A model generated the notes under the pieces. It was given only the letters and a program-made list of their open reading frames with translations, was not told the origin of the DNA and did not search any database. Below are positions 21,701-28,909 of a stretch of 64,000 nucleotides of DNA, one piece after another. The number at the start of each line of letters is the position of its first letter. Position 1 is the first letter of the stretch. Both the position numbers and the translations under genes were made by a program. The DNA comes from Treponema sp. (lineage in GTDB: Bacteria > Spirochaetota > Spirochaetia > Treponematales > Treponemataceae): NCBI GenBank assembly GCA_017553635.1, contig JAFZKN010000007.1, forward strand, positions 248,001 to 312,000, written 5' to 3'.

Positions 21701-23406
21701 AACTTAAGTGATCCTGTCGTAATAAATTCATTTGTTACAGTGTTAATTGTATTTTCAACTATACCCTGATCGTTTGCAGCATTTGGATAGCCCGTTTCTC
21801 CCTTATCCATCCAGTAAATTTCTGGAGGAGAATTCGTAGAAAAACCTTTAAATGCATACGCTGCTTTTACAGGTTCAGCATATTCATCATCAACATCCAT
21901 TGCTTTACAGCATATATAATAGTATTTATCTTCTTCAATTGAATTTGCAACTTTAACCTGGTAGTTATATGAAGAATCAGAACTGTCATCAGTACAGTTG
22001 TCATGTCGTTCAGGATCTGCATAACCTTCGAGACTGTATTTTACCTGTTTCTGTTTATTAGGATTTGTTTCTTCTCTATTGCCGTTAAATCCAAGAAGAC
22101 ATGCTTTATTCCCGGCTCTTTGAGATTCATAATAACTGTTGAATATCTCATCAGATGAAGAATATATTTTTTCAATTTCTGCCTGATTCAATACATTCGT
22201 ATATGGCCCGAACTGATATACAGCAATACTGTTCGGTGTAATTAATGTTCCGTTAAGGCCAGCTGTTACATTTACAGTAATAAGCTGTTCTCCCGAAGCC
22301 TTGCTGTTTACCTGTGTAATATCATTACAGTCAAAACCAAATACCTGATATTTTGGATTTGCATCAGGATTAAGAGAAAAAACTGCATTCTCTCTTGCAT
22401 TTTCTTCATACTGATCTTTAATCTGTTCAATTTTTCCAGAAGACACTACAGAACTATCAACAGTTCCGTTGATTATATTTTTAACAGTGCCTATATCAAG
22501 ATTACTTGCTTCACTTAACCAGTCTGTATAAACTTCATCATAAAGGAAAAACTTTGAAGTCGTATTTCCTTCTGAATCGTTTGAAGTTTCAGAAGGATTT
22601 CTATATTCTTTTGCAGAGTCAGACAATTCAAATTTACATACAAAACTCTTATCACCTGTTGAATTTCCATAAACCTGCTGATACCTGATATCCAGCGGAT
22701 CACCTGCCAAAGGATCTTTATTTTTTCTTGCAAAAAGAATTTCTGTACCACCAGCAGTATTAACGTTTGTTTCCGTCCAGCCATCTGTTCCATTTAAGGG
22801 AATTGCTCCATCAGAAATACCTGTTACAAAACCACCTGATTGAGTACACTCATTTGCATCATATACTTTTAAATTTACTTTACGAACAGAATGATCTTCT
22901 GCAATAGTTCCAGAAACTTTTAAGCTTGTACCATACTTAGAAGGAGCATTTATCTTTGCAGAACCCGGCTTACTTAAAACAAAAAGCGGCGGTGTATTAT
23001 CGATATCATATGCCCGTGAAAAAATTCCAGATTTACGTCCTGCACCGTCAATTGCAACTACTTCAACACTGTATTTACCATCAGGAAATTGCCAGCCATT
23101 ATAGGTTCCAGGTCCATTTAATTCTATATTCCATTTCTTTTTATCTACATTCGCATCAAATGCACCGTAAGAAATTCCTGTTCCTGTATCCTGCAAAGTT
23201 ACTTTTACAGATGTTACATGCTTATCATCATCACATTCACCGGCAAGAATAAAAGAACCCCTGATTGTACTTGATGCAGGCGGATATTTAATCGAAACAG
23301 TAGGAGCAGTTGTATCTACCGCTTCCCCGAGCCCTAACTCGCAGTTTGTAAAAAGGGCTGCAACAAGAGGAATGCACAATAACAAATGTCTAATTACGCG
23401 TTTCAT
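12784..23406 (-). CDS. Giant Ig-like-repeat surface or periplasmic lipoprotein with propeller-like C-terminus
   Basis: About 3540 residues. The start at 23406 follows GGAGAGA and gives a signal peptide ending LFTNC, so Cys22 is a plausible relaxed spirochaetal lipobox. From residue 30 to about 2400 there are roughly fourteen tandem modules. Each opens with a D(N/T)T-x-P type strand (for example DTTAPTVSI, VDNTKPVISI, DNTPPLFVL) and carries a later DDDGIDS/ VxDxAGN turn, the pattern of bacterial Ig-like or cadherin-like modules. The last 600-700 residues are different, with repeated short W/Y-rich blades (ATWYDASSNNWYYSY, GGIHIASYDG), suggesting a beta-propeller or lectin-like head. Cysteines are few. 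It lies downstream of the second Ig-repeat gene in the same direction, with a strong hairpin in between. The likely role is adhesion or a cell-surface fibre; the ligand is unknown. Confidence 0.8.
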   Translation of the reverse strand: MKRVIRHLLLCIPLVAALFTNCELGLGEAVDTTAPTVSIKYPPASSTIRGSFILAGECDDDKHVTSVKVTLQDTGTGISYGAFDANVDKKKWNIELNGPGTYNGWQFPDGKYSVEVVAIDGAGRKSGIFSRAYDIDNTPPLFVLSKPGSAKINAPSKYGTSLKVSGTIAEDHSVRKVNLKVYDANECTQSGGFVTGISDGAIPLNGTDGWTETNVNTAGGTEILFARKNKDPLAGDPLDIRYQQVYGNSTGDKSFVCKFELSDSAKEYRNPSETSNDSEGNTTSKFFLYDEVYTDWLSEASNLDIGTVKNIINGTVDSSVVSSGKIEQIKDQYEENARENAVFSLNPDANPKYQVFGFDCNDITQVNSKASGEQLITVNVTAGLNGTLITPNSIAVYQFGPYTNVLNQAEIEKIYSSSDEIFNSYYESQRAGNKACLLGFNGNREETNPNKQKQVKYSLEGYADPERHDNCTDDSSDSSYNYQVKVANSIEEDKYYYICCKAMDVDDEYAEPVKAAYAFKGFSTNSPPEIYWMDKGETGYPNAANDQGIVENTINTVTNEFITTGSLKFSGKVVNRDGLPKIVKISYSGSRIDETGVEAPVSYSDVDITSSFSTSTGYWEFALPEIVEQGKRYLYDITVNVKNSSDLTDSRSRKFYVDTEKPVVTISSVTPHVDSIVGTETHRYLNGTFSVTGSIDETSLEEVWYEIWSNGDSTPAYSKSLGAKYTVSSNDIKIDTTDEITFNLGDDADTKPVNVILYAKDKAGNIGSVSTTQFNNALTYNIDQSTDKPVIKPSNFCNVTLVENLSSESDFDNNKGNIFDKVTNHKLIGMVEDDDGIDSIEVWYYNSDGTAVLNRDTVGGFTRGTTTASFTYNGLPKNPGIYRIGIVATDVTYISGTPEGMSAEAVEAINANRQTAYGPFLVAIDNENPKLSETEVGTEDRQYVREDVDSTPENEASITFSGKISDDWKLSSLEVAVSAADTLEEEQTLRANVKVELDENGVWNQFEKNDEGEWVSSDGHSFVIDDEGVWTHVPDLRTFNQGYMTFVFTVTDSAGKTGAVTRYVCKDMTPPEFGTSLIRDPQNENYIAENVAPYITTAQSAIGWFNTSTLHVSGGIKDDASGIRKVEYTLDTGENPSWTEFSGTSTFGGTVANVSDGSVIILRATDNAGNVSSINISGIHVDIGVPSIEIKKIDGETDGIGNVLSNGVADINIEGIAEDSLSGISEILISIGDKDFTSAGKPDVTVSESDITVSEENAKKFNWRTVIPAEKITRTGTVWARVKDGAGNMAELNLFSLQYDDTAPDIDFTESIKDAVVNKLISISGVANDDQKLESIKLEYQSSATEWKEVTANGTESGTKVSGTYNWKLDNLDTQTAFGETVYDCNSSKEGVQVKLKATATDSAGNENTAQAEITIDQNTDRPLITFTNISDLEDMDENTYPFFNNLTLMGTLTDDDGIDSRVQLKIIANLWDTSSAVPSAPEAPTESDWAAVLPLNLSNGSWIFKSSNQGKQDIYFYVKDSKGGEFISKTNGYEPSDSYNAVYIKDDHTKFGDGAGSSTVLRIRVDTQDPEAKDLEFNLYSKKAAEYSSDWIDSTNGRLFGGDVSKFKVRIYAADANGINSVTATMGESEGTQGYAQYEFNYVGTDPVNKNGIWECEDILTGGETLTGNLKDGINYFTVEVRDKADRPRSSTVQLTVDNTKPVISINLPRPDNNATVSGEVNVYGSLSEVCDVYYAISTSGDVSPDDDTTPLTSWKKHEDGSIVTIADIKDKVDYCDEPIKGTTTEWYLYFDGDIDASQALTHTKLLNDYLVDYGITTREALSSTLEDRFDTVVDLWLWVKAVDTAGNVTEKRQAAYLDPQGDRPTVSINYPETDGDVLGGNIKLYGEAMDNKFVDSVWVQLISQKEHLDAHCNPVNWNENNADDVVRYVETSSTDEAGHTVYSYTSVFTKFAPTKDDLDALAEYGYSVYKMSSYDPDTSTPWIKGTSVLGAGETAADYAILANFTGSTWNIKLNESGEFNPIVDEENDISQKENIVAVRLISKDGDKKTSIYADRLFKIDNDKPVFGSTQPLYVVKSASVDYDAEATASREYNDDMFVKDTWYLIGSVEDDVGIKTLNIKDNKRNRTTKLVIDKVGQSGGTDFDVKVDGKVVYFKYKLKTDTGVGELDYTFEAEDIAEGSSHGQTKDIKINYDNTSPVLAGLIDAGYDISPSVKQTGKFYTFGSTVKENAVGNVNQSGFDYVAFYFMRRSDRSKDSKNYLYDVMLERTKTEGGTTINDYNKINLSAGSIVFEDGIYWNQKTVTRDADNLNLIKMPAPDKNVHPGGLVKIGGTIYLVDSVSGINVTLNGNIPVNYTDALFGYAMVVNNTVTEAESGELQADGYFISPSNDDGDRMIESVKKTGSTWTWEADICSKNIPDGSIELHYVVFDKAGNYSVGIMGYVPATPEAGITGSYSAYTTPDVNTPYAVYAYTEPAFVCNNQPRIAGVIFGTDDNGDDKVTDGSLDENGKRTANEMITNYGGWYNVSSPDKITGVTVNGKDERGNFVTSFEIPRGLLSSEITIKGRTILKPEIVGGNNGLKYTYSVAADKDTAAYYNSGAVNLSDEDSVTDDIRPDLEINLSTQNLLAADANGRTIADGTNQLFTFKIWDETEGTEAGKTSQYATISLVANVVLKDSEKAKVWFKPFWWKWNDTTRAIDSSLFYERVNGKDVARGHIELERDWMKSASYINANPEGGTPVTSGINDKDPKVSGKIALRGRAEDNVRVNEIHLKVPGLTDGFTQVAARDTDTGTWESLGTLDDDGWEFVLDGEEIFSQTGNVVDFIIYWDTARISTVVKHDVAVEVMVRDKGKVSLNADGVSLDYETTGNSASSSTQTTDDEKTPYYKVDVVPYITEVTTSLSSLKRGNASVYARTAKGHYPVHASETVTLSGYNLAADSADVEVDVSTLTASGKYAHSIVVGTDTITSINNLNYNNSCGTYADAESNPVRAYDDNDFAYCYNRQPNGDNNNLLTDDVEFDIWQFKDAGISQTSGYITEPIMKVNPKNGILNFGFNSGPANYCMANGQNTSYTTWVANYARFSTCGFTVDENGITHGITVGLDTNPGSNASAGRMQYFTSKWGQSRMDTNGNYEGKNSSRFENIGAPPGTYNGTVFTDYAFIEDRFASPSLATAVHGNDTYVFLAYYDDLNCEVRFRWGNLSQTYVGTNANTSNAVGQTGITFGQFADQRKYKLADGSAIANNTHTAFNTNTKPEYFSTIASSSMTAKAGNYVSIDVIKGGSAAADIIVATWYDASSNNWYYSYKENPCNDNDMAAAPSDTPAAGNWRKPILLKANAGENCQITVDKAGGIHIASYDGENADLIYAYLSSYDDATAQVVTVDSYAFTGTNIRIDTVVSDDGNYIIPYIGYYMSSVQKTKMACLKDVISSSGTKATREAVTVPSGVNLSDQFMGIWESTIIPSTSRYADNYAYSYVNIGMWKDGTTGKAKVMSGTDVGYTNENGLGSTNTSSVYGNGTANPVLGYATRVGTRGHLETAQMK

Positions 23407-23436
23407 ATACTCTCTCCAACAACATAAAACACACAA

Positions 23437-23463
23437 TAACCTCGTCCTGTGATGACGAGGTTA
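23437..23463 (-). terminator. Strong intergenic hairpin between the two Ig-repeat genes
   Basis: Perfect 10-bp stem (TAACCTCGTC / GACGAGGTTA) with a 7-nt loop, located between the 1742-aa and 3540-aa genes. On the minus strand it is followed by only a broken U-run (TTGTGTGTTTT). It could be a weak terminator, an attenuator or an RNA-stability element that sets unequal expression of the two genes. Confidence 0.6.
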
Positions 23464-23508
23464 CAGCTAATAAGACTTCGATTAAATAGTTATAAAATTA
23501 TTTGACTT

Positions 23509-26500
23509 TTAGAAAATATTGACCCTGATACCTTCAGAGAATTGGAATATCATGTTCTTGATATCCATTGAATTACTCTGAACATCACTCGGGATAAACC
23601 ACAACTGGAACTCAGAATAGAGAGATACTGTTCTAAAGCACTTAGCTTTTCTAAACGTACATCTCGGGAATTCCATCTGTGCAAGTAAAGCAGAGAGCAT
23701 CTGTGCTTTTCCACTAGCTGTGTCCGTAAACAAGCTGAAGTTAGCACCAAGTGCAAATCCCATACTTAACCAGTCCCAATCAGGTCCTAAGAAACTTCTG
23801 AATGGAATGTATGCAATATTGGCAAGAAGCTTCATTCCGAATACATCACCACCATAACGAAGTTCTGTGTTACTGAACATATTTCTCTGAGCCTGCGTAA
23901 ACTGTCCATACTGAACCTGAAGCTTAACATTATCATCGAAGAATGTAAGTCCGGCACCAATATTAAACAATGTTGCACCCCAGAACGATGAATCAAGATA
24001 CAAGCCCTGGATAAATCCCGGAATCTCATATCCGGCTTTATCACCAGCTCTCAATGCAAGAGTCACAGAATTTAATCCTACAGCATCGCTTGCAAGTCCA
24101 GAGAACTCAAGTTCCTGGTTATAGCGGCCGCCGATTCCCGGAGAAATAATCTTAACAAACGGTGCAGTCTTGTCATTCTGAACAATACATCTGTTAATTG
24201 CAGATTCACCGTTTTTCATTACTGCTCTTACCAAAAGGAAGTGATATCCTTCCGGTATGTCTTCATTTTCTACACGGAACTTCCACTTGTCTTTATTTCC
24301 AAGACGAGTGAATGTTTTACCATTATCAAGACTTAACTCGATGTAATCAAGAGATTTTGCATCAAGAGCATCCTTCTGCTCTTTAGTTGCTCCCTTAGCC
24401 TTTGCCTGATCAATTTCCTCCTGAGAGATTGAATATCCGGCACGACCTTTAATATATGGTCTGTCTACAGCAAAGTCACCGTAGTTAAAGTTATCAATTG
24501 TAATCCATGGACCAAGTGTCTTATAGTTTACAGTCTGTGGAATTGATTCAACAACCATTCCGCCTTCAAGATTTGCCCTTACTCTGTATGAATGAACTCC
24601 TTCTGTAAGTTTTTCAGGATTCATTTCAAACTTATAATAACCTGTATCAGAAAGTTCTACTGTTTCAAATGCCTTTCCGTCAAGAATAAGAACTACTTCA
24701 TTTACTTTACGTGTAGTAATTACTTCACCATAGATATTAAAGTCACCGTTCTTTGTTTCGCTGTTAAGCGGATAATAAATATTTACATCTGCTTCTGCGA
24801 CACGCTTATCAAGAGTAATATTGCGGCTGATACTTGTTTCATTTCCAGCAGCATCTTTTCCTGTAAGCTGGACATTATAACGGCCACTTTCAAGCGGGCT
24901 TATATCTACACTGGTAGTAATAATTCTATCAGGTGTCAAATCTGTTTTTGAAAGTCTTGAACTTACATATTTACCATCAAGACTTGAAATCGAAATATAC
25001 AGTTCTGTAAGTCCAATATTATCAATTGTATAACCAGAGAAGAATACAGGGCCTGTTGTCTTTGAATCATCAAGTGGAAGTGTAAGTGAAAGCTCAGGCT
25101 TTGTATTGTCAACATTAATCAAACTTGAGTAAATGCTTTCAATTCCATAACCATCAGTCGTCTTTAAGAATACAACGTGAGTTCCATCCGGAACAACTCT
25201 TGTATCAAACTGATATGACCAGTTTTCTTTTCCAGTTGCAAGGTTAAAACTATTTCCGTTATCAACAGAGATTTCTACTTTATCAATTCCGTTTCGGTCA
25301 AATGCAGTACCACTTAATGTAACAATTTTATGCTGTGTTGTTTCAATCTTTGGAAGAACCATTCTTCCAACAGGTTCTGCTAAAGATACTCTGAACTTGC
25401 GCACAAACTCAGGTCCCTTAACACCGTTGATATCAACACCATAAGCAGTAATTGTATGTTCATTATCTGTCATCGAGCTTAAAGGAATATCAACATTAAA
25501 ACTGTATCCTTCTCCTTCGATTTCATTAAACCTTCCGTTATCAATTTTATAGTAAACTTTACTTGGACCATCATCATCAAGAACAACTCCGGAAATTACA
25601 AAATCTTTTGTAATAACCTGATTGTCTGTCGGCAGCTGAATTGTTGCAACAGGAAGATCTGACTGAGCATCAATGATAAATTCCCATGAGTTTAATGTCT
25701 GAACATTCCCTGCAGCATCTGTGAAATCAAATCTCATCGATCTGTTAATCGGCAATTCAGGAGTACCAACAAATGTTGTTACCATTGAATTCTTTTCAAT
25801 TTCTGTACGACGTCCTGTATTTACATTTACATATTCAACTTTATTCAGGAATCCATCATCAGCTGCCATAAATCCGATTGCATTCTTTCCGTTTACAACT
25901 TCTTCAACACCAGGAACAATTACTGTAACAACAGGTGCTGCAGTATCCTTGTGAATACAGTTGCGGTAGTAAGAAACATGTCCGGAAAGATCAGTTGCCC
26001 TGATGTCAAATGTTACAATTCCATCTTCAACACTTCCAAGTCTTTCTTCTGCATAAAGCTGGAAGCTTGCTCTTTTTCCAGTTGCCCCGAAACTCTTCCA
26101 GTTTTCACCACCATCGATTGAATATTCAACCGAAGCAATTCCAGAAGAATCTGTTGCAGTTCCAGAAATGATAAGTCTGTCTCTTACCCATTCATATACT
26201 GTAGGTCTCTGAATATTAAATGCAGGACCTTCATTATCATTTATGATTGTCACAGGTGCAAAATCAATTCTAGCTCCAGTATTATCTGTAGCACGTACAA
26301 CAAGGTCACGGAAAATTCCACCGTTTGCAGCAGTTAAAATCACTGCTTTTCCTACTACAGATACTTCAATTCCAGGATAGTTTCCAAGAACATTTGCTGT
26401 AATTTCATCACCATCAAGATTTACAAAACCTGCAATCTTAGCATCAGAACCCATAATAAACGCACGGTTATCTGCTGAATAAACTGTGTCATACGAAGAA

Positions 26501-28737
26501 AGCCATTGAGCCATTCTCGGATCATTGATATCTTCACTGTCTATTTCACGGATAATTCCAACCTGTGCATAACATCTTGATGAATAATTTTTACTTGTTG
26601 CTGTAATTTCAATTGTTGTAAGTCCGGCAGGAAGATTATCAAGAGGAATAACTGCATTCCCATTTCCAGAGTTTTTATCCGGACGGTTAACAATTGCCTT
26701 TCCTTCTACAAGAGACTTAGCACCAGTATTTGTTCCTGCAAATACTCTGTATCCGATAGCAAGATCTTTTAACTCAGAAGTAATATCAACAGTAAGACCT
26801 ACAGAAGGCTTTTTCTCTGAAAGATTTTTATTCTTATTCCATCTTGCAGCTGCAGATTTTGAATTAGAAGGAACAACTACAGTCATTCCGCGTTTATAAG
26901 CGTTTCCTGCAACATCTGTTATTCCTATAGCAGCATTTTCATCACTGACTGAATCTGATAATTCTGCATCAGGTTTATCAATTACTTTTGTAAAGTTCTT
27001 TACATAAAGACAGGTTGAATAATTTGAAACACGATCAAGAGTATCTACAACCGTATAACATATGTGAACGATTCCCCATGGAAGTGTTTCTACAGGAATT
27101 GAGAATCCAACCTTTGGAACCGAACCTTTTATCTCAATATTCTTTTCTTCACGTCTGGCATCAGCTGGCTGACCAAATCTGTCAGCAGCCCATTCGATTG
27201 TATAAGATGCAGCCTTAATTCCACAGAGAGAAGAAGCTTCAATATCTAATACAGATCCACCTTCCGGATTTACAATTTTTCCAAATGGTGCAGAACCTGC
27301 ATCGACTCCGCCTTTTAAAACCGGTTCAGTAAACTTTGGTTTTAATCCGCTTGAATTATATTCAACTTTATAATCATTTCCTTTAATGCCATAACGATCA
27401 GTTGCACTTACAACTACAACATGTTTTCCATATGACATAAATTTTTCATCATTGAGATTTACAGAGAAAATTCCGCGTGTCTCAATTGTTTCAACTTCTG
27501 TACCATCAACAGTTACCTTTACGCTCTGAACTGAATCATCATCCTTTGCAATACCGCGAACAAAGTACTCGCCTTCTTTTAAAGAACTGCCGTTTACAGG
27601 CCACTGAATATTTACAACAGGCTTATCAAGTTCAGGATTAATTGTAATGCTGCGTTCTGTTTTTGTTACGTTACCAGCTGTATCAACTGCAGTGATAACA
27701 AGCTTTCCACTTTTATTTCCTTTTTCTGTATTAAATTCTTTTGTCCAGTACTGGTTACCAGGAATAATTTCAAACTCACCGCTTTCACCATTATATTCCC
27801 ATGAAAGAGATTTAAGTCCAACTTTATCTTTTGCAAGTCCGGCAGCAGTGAACACACCGTTCTCTACCTGCTTGTCTGCAGGATAAACTATTGTTGCTTC
27901 CGGTTTTGTATTATCAATAAAGCAGAGGAAAGAGTAATATCCGATTGAACCCTGCAAGTCTACAGCCTTGAACCAGATTACTGCAGGACCTTCTTCAAGT
28001 TCTTTTTTTGTATCGATAGAAAATTTAAAGTCAGCAGAATTTGTTTTTTTATTATTGCTTACTTTTACTTCTGTAAAATGTTCTCCGTTATCAAGAGAAT
28101 AGAACATTGTTTTAATTCCGTTTCCGTCAGAAACGATTCCCTGGAAGTTAACTGTTCCAGAAACAAGTGCACCGATTCCAATATTTGTTACCTGTGTCAC
28201 AGGCTGATTACGGTCAAGAACCCATTTAGTTGTTACAGATTCACCTTTAAGACCGTTTACGTCAACACCGTAAACTTCAATTGTATGATCACCTTCTTCA
28301 AGAGGTTCTGTATCAAGGAAATATGACCAGAATTCTTTTCCGGAAGCACGAACAGGATTATCTTTATCTCCGTCAAGAATAAGTTCAACATAACCTACAG
28401 CGTCATCATCAACACACGAACCTACAATGTTAAGATTTCCAGGAACACGCATTGACATTACAGGGTTTGTAATCCGGCAGATCGGCAAATCTGATTTCGG
28501 ATCAATCCAGATATTAAAAGGACCTCCGAACGTTTTGTTTCCACCCATGTCAGTAGCAGTTACAATGACATTAAACTTACCTTTCTTGTCATTTATATCA
28601 AAACTTTCCTGCCAGCTGTTCATGTTTTCAACATTCAGCTCAGTTACATCTCTGGCAGACATGCTGAAAACGCAAACTGCCATGAAGAGAATCATTAATA
28701 ATTTTTTGGCCATAACCGGTTTAGTAATACTTTTCAT
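23509..28737 (-). CDS. Ig-like-repeat protein with putative C-terminal outer-membrane beta-barrel
   Basis: 1742 residues. The start at 28737 has AGGA about 8 nt upstream and a Sec signal peptide ending MSA-RD; an internal Met at residue 9 has no ribosome binding site. About ten to eleven Ig-like modules follow, each opening like IDNTKPEATIVYP, DTAAPVVTVIVP or VDNTKPELSLTLP. These resemble the modules of the 3540-aa neighbour. The last 170 residues switch to alternating aromatic/hydrophobic strands (GATLFNIGAGLTFF, WLSMGFALGANFSLF, FQFSEGIRVNIF) and end in a terminal Phe, the signature recognised by the Bam machinery. I infer an outer-membrane barrel carrying an N-terminal Ig stalk, similar in layout to an autotransporter. 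Whether the stalk is periplasmic or surface exposed cannot be told from sequence. Confidence 0.78.
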   Translation of the reverse strand: MKSITKPVMAKKLLMILFMAVCVFSMSARDVTELNVENMNSWQESFDINDKKGKFNVIVTATDMGGNKTFGGPFNIWIDPKSDLPICRITNPVMSMRVPGNLNIVGSCVDDDAVGYVELILDGDKDNPVRASGKEFWSYFLDTEPLEEGDHTIEVYGVDVNGLKGESVTTKWVLDRNQPVTQVTNIGIGALVSGTVNFQGIVSDGNGIKTMFYSLDNGEHFTEVKVSNNKKTNSADFKFSIDTKKELEEGPAVIWFKAVDLQGSIGYYSFLCFIDNTKPEATIVYPADKQVENGVFTAAGLAKDKVGLKSLSWEYNGESGEFEIIPGNQYWTKEFNTEKGNKSGKLVITAVDTAGNVTKTERSITINPELDKPVVNIQWPVNGSSLKEGEYFVRGIAKDDDSVQSVKVTVDGTEVETIETRGIFSVNLNDEKFMSYGKHVVVVSATDRYGIKGNDYKVEYNSSGLKPKFTEPVLKGGVDAGSAPFGKIVNPEGGSVLDIEASSLCGIKAASYTIEWAADRFGQPADARREEKNIEIKGSVPKVGFSIPVETLPWGIVHICYTVVDTLDRVSNYSTCLYVKNFTKVIDKPDAELSDSVSDENAAIGITDVAGNAYKRGMTVVVPSNSKSAAARWNKNKNLSEKKPSVGLTVDITSELKDLAIGYRVFAGTNTGAKSLVEGKAIVNRPDKNSGNGNAVIPLDNLPAGLTTIEITATSKNYSSRCYAQVGIIREIDSEDINDPRMAQWLSSYDTVYSADNRAFIMGSDAKIAGFVNLDGDEITANVLGNYPGIEVSVVGKAVILTAANGGIFRDLVVRATDNTGARIDFAPVTIINDNEGPAFNIQRPTVYEWVRDRLIISGTATDSSGIASVEYSIDGGENWKSFGATGKRASFQLYAEERLGSVEDGIVTFDIRATDLSGHVSYYRNCIHKDTAAPVVTVIVPGVEEVVNGKNAIGFMAADDGFLNKVEYVNVNTGRRTEIEKNSMVTTFVGTPELPINRSMRFDFTDAAGNVQTLNSWEFIIDAQSDLPVATIQLPTDNQVITKDFVISGVVLDDDGPSKVYYKIDNGRFNEIEGEGYSFNVDIPLSSMTDNEHTITAYGVDINGVKGPEFVRKFRVSLAEPVGRMVLPKIETTQHKIVTLSGTAFDRNGIDKVEISVDNGNSFNLATGKENWSYQFDTRVVPDGTHVVFLKTTDGYGIESIYSSLINVDNTKPELSLTLPLDDSKTTGPVFFSGYTIDNIGLTELYISISSLDGKYVSSRLSKTDLTPDRIITTSVDISPLESGRYNVQLTGKDAAGNETSISRNITLDKRVAEADVNIYYPLNSETKNGDFNIYGEVITTRKVNEVVLILDGKAFETVELSDTGYYKFEMNPEKLTEGVHSYRVRANLEGGMVVESIPQTVNYKTLGPWITIDNFNYGDFAVDRPYIKGRAGYSISQEEIDQAKAKGATKEQKDALDAKSLDYIELSLDNGKTFTRLGNKDKWKFRVENEDIPEGYHFLLVRAVMKNGESAINRCIVQNDKTAPFVKIISPGIGGRYNQELEFSGLASDAVGLNSVTLALRAGDKAGYEIPGFIQGLYLDSSFWGATLFNIGAGLTFFDDNVKLQVQYGQFTQAQRNMFSNTELRYGGDVFGMKLLANIAYIPFRSFLGPDWDWLSMGFALGANFSLFTDTASGKAQMLSALLAQMEFPRCTFRKAKCFRTVSLYSEFQLWFIPSDVQSNSMDIKNMIFQFSEGIRVNIF

Positions 28738-28783
28738 AATACTCGTCCTGTCCGTTATATTTTTTTAGACCCTCTCTAAGTCT

Positions 28784-28812
28784 AATCTATCCATTTTCTC
28801 CAAAATCTACAA
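28784..28812 (-). promoter_or_regulatory. Possible promoter of the Ig-repeat genes
   Basis: Minus-strand TTGTAG (28807-28812), 17-nt spacer, TAGATT (28784-28789); four of six matches at each box. A short inverted repeat (TTAGAC...GTCTAA) lies in the predicted leader. Confidence 0.35.
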
Positions 28813-28909
28813 CCCTGAAACACAGGATTCCTAGAATTTAAATATAATTCCTCATTTATTAGTATCGTCTGAATTTGTCCAAAAGTTGAATGTAAATATG
28901 AAATTTGTA

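Noticed and set aside
12784..28737. Tandem DNA repeats or a CRISPR-like array within the Ig-repeat genes
   Set aside because: Modules are similar in protein pattern but diverged in DNA; no regularly spaced identical repeats were seen.
28763..28784. TTAGAC/GTCTAA hairpin next to a T-run as terminator
   Set aside because: The T-run is on the wrong side for plus-strand termination and becomes an A-run on the minus strand.
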